Below are positions 52,248 to 61,440 of a stretch of 64,000 nucleotides of DNA, piece by piece. A program made the translations under genes and the position numbers. The notes below the pieces were generated by a model. It did no database searches, was not told where the DNA came from, and worked only from the letters and a program-made list of their open reading frames with translations. The stretch is from Todiramphus chloris collaris. Its lineage: Eukaryota > Chordata > Aves > Coraciiformes > Alcedinidae. How positions within the stretch are numbered: the stretch's first letter is position 1; every line of letters starts with the position of its first letter. The DNA lies in the NCBI GenBank assembly GCA_025345505.1, contig JANVCC010000130.1:2757350-2821349 (forward strand). Direction: 5' to 3'.

Positions 52248-54059
52248 AATATTTTAGTTAGCTTGAAAATGGGGAGGGGGGGAACAGGGTGTTGGGGCTT
52301 TCACAAAATCTAGGAAATGAGGGGGGCTTGAGATGTTTGGGGCTTTTACTGCCTGAATTGGGGTAGAGGAGGGAGGACTTCTGGTAGAAATAGTCATATT
52401 CAAGGAGAGCCATTTCCACCGCAGGGCAGCCAGGGGACTTCTGGAGCTGGGATGCAGCAAAAGCCTCTACTCTTGTTCTACCCACCTGTGGGCAAAGGGG
52501 CTGAGTGAGGCTGTCGCTTCCCTTGCCCGCAGGCAGTTCCCCACGCAGCAGATCTGCAGGCCGGGAGCGAGAGGAGCGCAGCTTGCAGAGCCCGGCAGGG
52601 GCAGCCGCTCGCCCCTCTGTCCCTTTCCTACATTTCAGTTCAGCTGGTTCTGACTGCAGCTCCTGAAAAGCTGGGTTCTCCCTCCCCCAGTGCCCTCCAC
52701 CACCCTGGCTGTGCCACCTGCGATCTCCCCCTTGCCGCTTGGCCGCTCTGGGAGTAGGGAGGCCAGCCCTGTTTCTGCCTCCGAGCAGTGTCTATGCATG
52801 GCAGCTTCAGCCCACCTTGAGTACATTAGGAGCGTGAGGGCTTTAGTGCAGAAGCTCCCAGCCCTTGCAGGGCCACAGTCCCTCGCTGTATGACGTCTGA
52901 GTAATAGCTGCTGTAGACCATCCAGCCTGATTCCTCCTGTTTCCCAGCCCAGCCTGCTCCAGTCGCTCCCTGCCAGGCTTCTCTGGTACGTCAACCAGGC
53001 AATCTCTCCTCGGCTCAGTCAGTGTGGCCAGATCCCCGCTGAGGCAGCTCACTGATAGCCTGCCTGCCTGCTCTCAGAGGGGACACTGGGACACTTGCAC
53101 AGCTGGGGACCAGAGGTAGTTCACTGGTTCCTGGTCTCCAGACCACCAGACCTCCCAAAAACTTGTACCCCAGCTGGAATTTTGCAGTGAGGTTTCTCAA
53201 GTGAGTGTTGTGCCGTGCGGGGAGAGCTCTTCAGCCTTTCTTCCCTCTTGGCAAACACCAGCTCTGGTTTCACTCAGGTGCGTTATGAACTGGCTTGAGA
53301 TGAATTCAGAGTAGCCAAGCTGTGGCTATATCCGTATTCTGAAGAAGTGAGGACAAAGCCTATATCTCCCTATGCAAAATGAATTACACTTAATGAATTA
53401 AATTGGGTCCTGGCTTATTTGACCAATGGCAGCTAGTGCTTGTCCCCAGGATGGGCCTGCGGTCACAGGTCCCTCGCAAAGCAGAGCTTGGCTTTCTGAG
53501 GGAAACCGCACAGGCAGCCTGGCAGATAGCTTGCTGTTTGTCACCTAGTCTGGTGGCATCTGGGATTCCTCTTGATGTAGAGGAAAAGGTGTTTCTTTAA
53601 GTGTTGCTGTTTGTACTGTCTTGCAATAGGTCAGGCCAGCACATGATACTACGCTAGTAAGATTTTGGATTGAAGAGTTGATTTATTTCCATGTGCTGAT
53701 CTATCTTTCCTTGTGGGTACAGTTGTGCTGGGACAATGATGACTTCTACTGGTATAGAATATTCTCTACTGGGAATAAGTTATATTGATGCCCAGCACGT
53801 TAACAAACTATTGTCACAGCCCCCGTGGCAGGGAGGCTGCACTGTTGTAGGTGGGTCAGCTTTTCTAAGAAAAGCCACGACAAGGACCTGGAGACAACAG
53901 GGAGCTCAGTCCGAGCCTGCTATAGCCAGCTTTTTCCGGGTTAAGCAGTTACGTGGGTCCTGTGTCAAGAGTTCAGATAGACAAAGCCATGTTTTAAAAT
54001 AGCTGTGGCCTGTCTGTTCCAGTGCCTGAGAGAGAGCAGACGTGCCCAGCGAGAAAGAG

Positions 54060-54265
54060 CTGCTAGCTCAGGAGTCTGAGACCTGTGTTTTGGGCAGGGC
54101 TCTGCCAGTGATCCTCAAGGGTCATCATGGAGCAGTCGTGTCACTACTCTAGACTTTGCTTCCCCATCCCTAAAGTGAAGTGAAAGTTCATCCCCTGTTC
54201 TCACCCGTTTTGAGATCTGTGGCTGTGAAGTAGACAGCAAGAGCTGAGGAGGGTTATCTGAACAG
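54060..54265 (+). mobile_element. MIR-type SINE inside the 3'UTR
   Basis: 'aggagtctgagacctgtgtt', 'cagggctctgccagtga', 'gtgtcactactctagacttt', 'gcttccccatccctaaagtg' and 'cccgttttgagatctgtggc' follow the MIR order (gagtcagaagacctgg, agctctgccactgacc, gtcacttcacctct, tttccccatctgtaaaatg, cgctttgagatctactg). Confidence 0.7.
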
Positions 54266-54506
54266 CTGACACGAGTGCTCGCTGCGAAATGGTTAATGAA
54301 ACCATTTCCTTGCCCAAAAAGAGATGCTGGCTGCTGGAGTTTCAATTCCTGCACCCCGATCTTTGGCAGCAGGGAATACAAAGCAGAGCCTCCCAGATCC
54401 TACGCATGTTTTTCCCCATCCCATCCCATCCCTGTCTGTATCTTCCCATCCTGTCCCCAGAGAAGGAGGCAAGTGGAGAACGGCTTTGGGGAGCACTTAG
54501 GAACTC

Positions 54507-54512
54507 AATAAA
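54507..54512 (+). promoter_or_regulatory. Possible internal poly(A) signal AATAAA
   Basis: Exact hexamer within the 3'UTR, with a GT-containing stretch about 30 nt downstream. Candidate for a shorter 3'UTR isoform. Confidence 0.35.
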
Positions 54513-55453
54513 GGGAAACCCAAACAACAGCTCTGGGGAGTGCTTTTGCTGAGTCTGGCTCCAAAGGGAAAGCACGCGGGCAGCGTGGCAGGTGGCCTGC
54601 AGCCCCTGGCCCTGCAGCCTGGTGGGGTCTCGGGAATGCTGTCCTTAGTGCAGAGGGGCGATTTTTTAAAGTGTGTTACCTGTTTGCACTGTTTTAAAAT
54701 AGGAGGGGGGGAGGGGGGAAAGAAAAAAAACCTAGAGAACAAGATGAACATCCAATGTAAACTTCTTTGTGTTTTTATTTTGTCATGCTCTTGGAAAATG
54801 TCAAACATTCTGTAGTATACACCAGTGAGACTTGATTCTTTGTTGCATAAAACACTATTTTTGGTGATGTTAATGTCTGAAAAGCCCCTTCCCTCCACCC
54901 CTATCTTACTGATTGCCCTCTCCGCCCTCCAACCTCAGTAAACTTCTCTTCTACAATGAAAACTCCAGTCAACAAGGCAAGCAGGAGTCTGATAGCCAGA
55001 GCGTGAAATGGGGCCCTTTCCAAGCAGGTTCAGGGGTTTCTCCCTGGCACGCTTTGCTCTCGCCACGAGTTGGCAGGATAGCCCCTGTCCCTCTGCAGTG
55101 TGTGCATCCGTGGCAGCCTACACGGGACTTGGGGTGCCCAGGTCCCGTCTCTGTTGCCACCGCTAACCCTGGAAGTCAAGGTCTTGCCAGCGGTTGTCCT
55201 CTGTGGGTAGGGGGCTGCAGCTGGCCCAGGCTTGCGCAGGAGACAAGCTTCCCACGCTGCCTCTCAGCTCGTGGTAGAGCAAGAACGCATCAGCCAAAAG
55301 TCTTGCCTGATTTCACCAGGAGACTGCTGGTGTCTAAAGCCGTCCACCCGAATATTCATTTGGCTGGCAATCAGCAAAATGACCGTTAATCTTAGGAATG
55401 GTTTTTCTTTTTTGGTTTTTTTTGTTGTTGTTGTTGTTGTTCTGAAGTGGGTC

Positions 55454-55459
55454 AATAAA
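55454..55459 (+). promoter_or_regulatory. Possible internal poly(A) signal AATAAA
   Basis: Exact hexamer (gtcaataaat) shortly after a TTG repeat (55423-55440). A second candidate for an intermediate 3'UTR. Confidence 0.35.
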
Positions 55460-55782
55460 TCTCTTGCCAGCTTCCCAGTTCTCTGCTGGTGAAGGGGCTT
55501 GTTGCTTCTCCGAGGAGTGAATTCCTTACAGGAATCAAGCCTCCCACGTTAGTAGTCTCAGTTTTGGTCATGTTTTTCTATTTTTTCTGTTCACAGTATT
55601 TTGTGTGTGCGCGCGTGTTGTAGTTTTGGCAGCTTGATCTGGCTGCGTTATCAAGTGACGAAATAATCCTCTTTTACCCCAGGGGATATGATTTGGTTTT
55701 GGAGTTTTTTGGGTTTTTTGTTGTTGGTTGGGTTCCCCCCCCCCCTCCTTTTTTTTTTTTTTAATATGATAAAAGTCCTGCT

Positions 55783-55790
55783 TGTAAATA
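55783..55790 (+). promoter_or_regulatory. Pumilio-type motif TGTAAATA in the 3'UTR
   Basis: Second exact match to UGUANAUA, after a long T run (55749-55762). With the site at 52240 it suggests PUM control of the long 3'UTR form only. Confidence 0.45.
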
Positions 55791-56410
55791 GCTGGAGCTA
55801 AAACCTGGGGCTGATAGCAAATGAGAACCAGGGCTGTAGAGCGATACGGAGCTGGTGGAGTATTTTACTGACCTCACAGGCTGATCTACTTGAGACTTGG
55901 AGATTTTCAGTGCAAGGCTGAGATGCCCCAGCACCTCCAATGGCAGCGACGGACTTGCCCCTTCACGCGGTCTCCCCAGCACCTCCCATTGCCAGGTACC
56001 GCCAGGGAGCAGGACGTGTCCCTTATGGGATGCGTTCTCCCTTCCCCTGGATCATTTCCTAGGACGCCCGAGCCGCTTGCCCAGGGTCCCATTTCCCTGC
56101 TGACTCTGGAGAAGCAGTATCTGCATCCCAGGGCTTTGTGACAGCCTCTAACTTCCCGCCCTCCCTCGTTAAGTATCATATTGTATAGTAGCTTTCAGAC
56201 CATACAGTATTCATTGGGTTATTCCTATTATTATCAAGTAGCTGGAATTGTGAAGGTCGGAGTAGTTAGATCTTTAGCTTTTATTCCTTTTTTTTGTATT
56301 ACTATCCATGTGTATAAATTATTGATCATGTTGCTGGCTTTTATAAACTCTAAGCAAGGGGGGAAAACCCTTCCTAACCCTTTGCAAATGGTAATGAAGC
56401 ACTGTTTTTA

Positions 56411-56416
56411 AATAAA
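56411..56416 (+). promoter_or_regulatory. RBFOX2: Likely distal poly(A) signal of RBFOX2
   Basis: AATAAA follows an AT-rich stretch with little low-complexity sequence, and a T/GT-rich downstream element (ctcttgtctgtttttcag) begins about 30 nt later. Cleavage is expected near 56430. It is the last good AATAAA before clearly different, GC-richer sequence. Confidence 0.55.
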
Positions 56417-58339
56417 AGAGAGAAACACCAGTCTGCTGGCTCCCGTCTCTTGTCTGTTTTTCAGTGCATCTGGATGAATTTCGCGAGCGCGTCTCCCTGG
56501 CAGGTAAAACGCAAAGAAGGGAAATTGGTTTGAAGAATGAGCTGGGAGATAGCATCTTCTCAACAGTGATAAAGGGTGAAGCCTTGGCAAGTAATGCTGG
56601 CAGGATCCCAGCCCTGTCTGTGCACCAAGCTCTCCGTAGCCACGCACCTTTCCCTGCCATTCCTTCCTATTGCTGCTTATTGGCAGAAAAGGGCTGTTTG
56701 CTTCGTATTTGAGAAGGAGCCTTTTTATTTTCTCTCCAAGTCTAATCTGTGTTTGAACCTGTTAGTGTGGAAGGAGAGGCAACCAGTTCAAATTAATGGT
56801 ATCGGCGTTTCCTTTAATGCCCGTGTAGCCAGCCTCCCGCTGCCTGTGTTAGCACAGGTTTAATAGTTAACACACACAACTGGAAGCCGCTGTTCCTGTG
56901 CTTGGCATAAATTTCCTCTGGGAGTTTGGACACGTCTTTTAATCACTGCTCCTGTTGTCCTGACTATAAAAGGAGCATTGCTGCAGATGAGCAGAAATTC
57001 ATTCATATTCTATGAAGAGCTTAGAGATCCTGAAGTGAAAGATGTCATGCAAATACATATCCATATAATCAGCCGCCTTTTCCGCTGGAATGATCCTAAA
57101 AATAACAAATAATAAATCCCTCTGGCCAATTTGCAAGTAATTATGGAAACTGATAAGTGAGTGAAATGATACAGCGAAATACGCCTGGTACGGCTGAGGC
57201 CAAGGCAGGATTTTATTGCCGTTGGGTGTGCAAGGTGCTGGGCAGAAAAAGGGTGGGATAAGGTGTGTCCCCGGGTGGTAGGATCGTTGATAACGATGCA
57301 GGAAGGCACATGAGCTCCTTCAGCATTCCTTCCCGGTGTTTACCAAGGAGCTGCAATGTGTTCCTGTCAGATGATCCTCATTTCATTCTAACAATAACTC
57401 AAGAGGATGTTCAACAGCAACTGCTAAAATTAGATGCCTGGAAATCAGGGCTGAATAATTGTTGCGGAAGAGCTGGTTACAAGATTCTGCATCGGTGAGA
57501 CTGGGAGAGGACTTGGACCAAAGCTCCGCTGTGCTGGGAGAGAGGTAATGCAGAGACATGCTTCAGAAGTGAAGCAGAGATGCACTTAAGTCTTTCAGCT
57601 TACTTCCATTTCCATGCAGAGCCGTAAAATAGCTGATGCTGGAGCTCACAAAGAAGTCATTAAAAGTGTTGTAATATTACTGCCTTTCTCAGCATGGGTT
57701 TATCACAAGTAGAGCTTGTCAAAGGAAGTGAATACAGGTTCTTTGAATGGGCTGCAAGTTGGATAAGGAATCAAACGCTGCGGATTTAATAAATTCCCTT
57801 TCTCTAAGCTGTAAATAATTATAATAAATAATTGTGAAATCACCCTGAGTCATTAGCTGATTGCAAGCCCCAGTGCCCGTTTCAGCACGTGTAGGTAGCA
57901 TCCCCTGAGAGTCAGGGTACTGCCGTCAGTCATGTCAGGAAGCAGCTCAGAAGAGGCTTTGGTAACAACCTTGATACGGGCTCCAGGCCATGGGGCTTGA
58001 TGCCAGCCTGAGGTCCGCTGGCACGGTTGCTGAGCGAGAATCCCTGTGCCATGTGGCTGTGTTTGGCAGCTGTGTGGCCAAATTGCTTTAGGGTGAGGTC
58101 AGTGTGGCTGCTAAGGCAGAGCATTGATAAGCTGCAGCAGGAGATCGGAGCCTGGAAGCCCTGATCCCTGTACCAGTGGCGAAGCCAACCTGTTCTCGGG
58201 ATTTTGCTGCTGACTTCTATCGACTCCACTGGCTCAGGGATTGCTGCCTGAACATCCTTCTGACAGGATAACTTAGCAGTTGGTGTGGGAGGGAGAGTTA
58301 TTTGCATGTTTCCTTTCTGTTTTTTATAGAGAAAATTAC

Positions 58340-58420
58340 AAAGACAGAATAATTTGGGTTGGAAGAGATCCCTGGAGGTCATCTAGTCCCACATCTTGCG
58401 CAAAGGTCAGTCAAGTTCAT
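58340..58420 (-). mobile_element. CR1 3' end remnant, reverse orientation
   Basis: 'cagaataatttgggttggaa' followed by 'gagatccctggaggtcatct' and 'agtcccacatc' is the reverse complement of the CR1 3' end (ccaacccaaattattctg). About 80 bp remain. Confidence 0.7.
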
Positions 58421-60454
58421 GTAGCTGTAGCATCTTCAACATGAGCTTGGAAATGAAATGCACTCTGGAGTGCAAACAACTTCATCGCATCTTGGGAGAT
58501 GAGAGGTGACCCATGACCTGTGCTTGCCTACAGCCCTGTTCCCTTCCCTGCACGGGCTGGGGTTGGCTGTTGCTTGCAGCTATTTCACTGAGCTGTGGAG
58601 AAGAAAACTGCGATGCAGTTACCTTTGATTCAGACAAGGTGTACTTTTTATGGTTACTCTCAGCTTGCTTGAAGTGTGATCATTTCTGGCAGCATGTCCA
58701 GTGCTGGCTCCTGCAGCTCCACATGAGCTGGGAGTGGTTCACTGAAGAGTTTCCATCGAGGAGAGAGGGGAAACAGGGAAACAACTGCAAGAGCTCATCT
58801 GTTTATTTGTCAAGAAGGACGATTAATTGCTTTCTAGAAGTACCTTGCAAGGAACAAAGATCTGACTTTCTAGGGGTTTCCTACCAATCAGTGTCATAAC
58901 ACACCCCAGTGCTTGGAAGGTGAAGCCAGACAGCTCCAGTCTTACCCGTAGGGTAAGGGACTCATTGCAATTAGTTAATTCTGAAGCATTTCTAGATGTC
59001 AAATCCTAATCCAGGTGCTTCCAGTGACTTGAACTGGCCAGCCCTGTTGCTAACCTCACTGGGGATAAACCATCTACTGACCTGGGTGCTCTCTGTTCCA
59101 CCTGGGCTCTCACTGACCATTCAGTGACAGCCCAAAACCTGTAACCCTTGGGTGCTGCTCCTCTTCTCTCTGCTGGCTGATGGAGATGGTCCCACAAACC
59201 AAATCCTTATTCATGGGGCCAGCCCAAGCACGCTGCAACCAGCATGCCCTCATGTCTTCTCCTACAGCAGAAGTGAAGGCTCCTGGCTTGTCTGAGCCCT
59301 GTGACCTATGAAGCAAAGAGGTTACTGGAGTTGGAACCGGAGGATTTTTGTTACTGGGAAGAGGCTGGTCTCTGAAAGTGGGGCAGGGACTGTTTGGCTC
59401 CTGAGTTGCAGTGGCCACCAGCCCATGACCAAGCTGTAGGCATCAGCCTTCTCACTTGGAGAAGCTTATCCACTTTTGGCTCCTTCCCCACTGCAACGTG
59501 CTGATGCTGGGAGCCCCTGCGTGTGCTGGGAAGAGGATGCGCCCAGTCGGCACCAGGAGCAGCTGTCCCAGTTTGTGGAAACTTTCTTGCCTTTTTAAGG
59601 ACATGCTGAGTGCTGGGCTCTAACTTTAGCACAAAGGTATGGTTGACTTGGCTTCTTTTATTAATGGATGGGTATAAATACATTGCTCTCGCTGCCTGTC
59701 TTGTTTTTCCACGTGTAAACACTGAGCTCTGTCCTGGCTCCTTTTGATGATAAATTCCTCATCTTTTGAATCACAAATCACCTTTTTATGTGTCAGGAGG
59801 AAGTGTCAAAGCCCAAAGTCACTTTGTTTGTTATAGCAGCAGCGCTCTCCAGCTGAACTCCACTCAGAAATCACGGATTTCACAGAGTTCTGCAACAACA
59901 GCAGATCTGGCATGTTTACATTTTATTGAAATAGCCTTTGCATTCATCTGGAGCCCTCCTGCCACAGAGCGCTGCAGTCCTCTCTTTATTTTCATAAGGA
60001 TGTCTCCCCTCCTCCCTGGCAGGAGCCTGGGAAGCCCCTCTTTGCCTTCGAGACACCTGGGCTTTTCTTTTTCAGTCAGCACACCCCAATTCTGCCGCCT
60101 CTGCTCCGAGAGAAGCTGCTCTCCAGAAATAGCTCCTGCTTTTGGCCGAGCACTGCTTGTATGGGTGAGGTGCCGCCGGCTGTCCCCGCTGGGCACGGAG
60201 GCAGGTCTCCCCCCGGTGAAGGGCAGCCACAGACCATGGTGCCCCGAGTGCGGGGGGCTGGGGACGGCTTTCTCTTCACCCTGACGTGAGCTGCCTGCTC
60301 TTCCAGCCCAGCCACAGGGCTCAGGGGCTGAGAAAAGGAAAGGAAAAACTGGAGCCACTCTTGGCAAAGCTTTGCACAGGTAGTAGGAAGCTTCACACCC
60401 GTGTCATGGGGAGTTGAAATAAAAGGTTTGGGGGGAAAGGAGAAGTTCAGAGCT

Positions 60455-60594
60455 TGGGAAAAGCCAGTGGCTCCTGAGCTTGCATGTTTGCCGTGGGGAG
60501 TGAGCTGGCTGCAGGGCTGTGACCTGGGAAAAGCCAGTGGCCCTTGAGCTTGCATGCTTGCCATGGGGAGTGAGCTGGCTGCAGGGCTGTGACC
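60455..60594. repeat. Two-copy tandem repeat, 70-bp unit
   Basis: Copy 1 (60455-60524) and copy 2 (60525-60594) both start tgggaaaagccagtgg and include 'gagtgagctggctgcagggc'. They differ at only a few bases, so the duplication is recent or homogenised. Confidence 0.9.
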
Positions 60595-60654
60595 TGGGGA
60601 TAACACCCTTATTTCTCCTCCGTGAACCAGTGTCAGGGTTCAGACCCACCCTCA

Positions 60655-61440
60655 CTCACCATTAATGCTACAGTGCACTCAGCTGAGAGATGGCGCAGCC
60701 AGAAATCTGGAGAGACACAGTCCTCAGGGTCAAACTGGGTGAGCCTCAGCCCTGGAGCAATGGAGATGACAGCTGGTAGTGAAGCCAACTCATCCCTGGT
60801 TAAGATCCAGGTCCTGCTGTAGCTGAGAGGGCTGTTAGCTCCGTTGGGGAGCCCAGCTTGGCAATTCGGGTCACTTGAGTAGCTGTGCAAAATATCCATT
60901 CAGCCGTGGGCTCTTGAATAGCTTTGACTTGAAAGGAGCAAATACCTGGACTAACTGCAGGGTTGAAGGAAACATGCCATTCCCGCAGGCTTGTTAGTGA
61001 CATTAAATACCTCTTGCAAGGTGGCGTTGGGACCTGGCAACACCAGCACACGTAAGTACCAGGGGCCTTTCTGCTGAGCAGCATGAATGTCATCAGGTCG
61101 CTGGTCCCCACCGTTACTGGCAAGCTGTGGGATCCAATGAAACAATTCCTTTCCGTCAGCCAGTGTTCTCAGGCCAAAACTGTACAAATCCCCCACATGT
61201 AGAGCTAACGGAGCTTGCTCAGGTTGTCCCCTGGGGACCAATGTGTAGGAGGTGGCTGTAAGGCACCGCTGGCACTGAGGGGGATAATAAGTAACCCCAG
61301 GGACAAGATGTCAGACCTCCAGCTTTTGCTGCAACCAAGCCTGGCACCTGCAGAAAACCTGCTGTGACTTGCAGGTCAGGTATGACCCAGAACTGCGGCA
61401 GGGAACTGGGCAGATTTTCTCTTTGATGGTGATGAATCAC
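60655..61440 (-). other. Protein-like minus-strand segment, unidentified
   Basis: Reading the minus strand from 61440 to 60655 gives consecutive open stretches in shifting frames: one with LTSCPWGYLLSPSVPAV, one with LHVGDLYSFGLRTLADGKEL and then VLPGPNATLQEVFNVTNKPA, one with EWIFCTATQVTRIAKLGSP, and one with LTQFDPEDCVSPDFWL that ends before a donor-like gtgagt (60659-60654). N-glycosylation sequons (NAT, NVT) occur in the second. The composition looks protein-coding with about two frameshifts, suggesting a decayed gene or an old retroelement-derived gene. I cannot name the family. Confidence 0.3.

Larger units (their letters stand above)
50027..56430 (+). other. RBFOX2: RBFOX2 3' untranslated region (about 6.4 kb)
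   Basis: The region follows the TGA and has no intron signal needed to explain it. It contains an A-rich repeat (50126-50192), Pumilio-type motifs (52240 and 55783), a MIR (54060-54265), internal AATAAA at 54507 and 55454, and the most distal good signal at 56411. Mammalian RBFOX2 also has a long 3'UTR of several kb, which is why the distal end is preferred. The end point is inferred; shorter forms ending at the internal signals are likely. Confidence 0.6.

Noticed and set aside
54913-55389. 158-codon open frame in the 3'UTR
   Set aside because: Located after the RBFOX2 stop in the same transcript; no known domain and no sign of an internal ribosome entry or separate promoter.
59766-60606. 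Overlapping 172- and 176-codon open frames on opposite strands
   Set aside because: Low-similarity, GC-rich, partly inside the 70-bp duplication; nothing supports coding.
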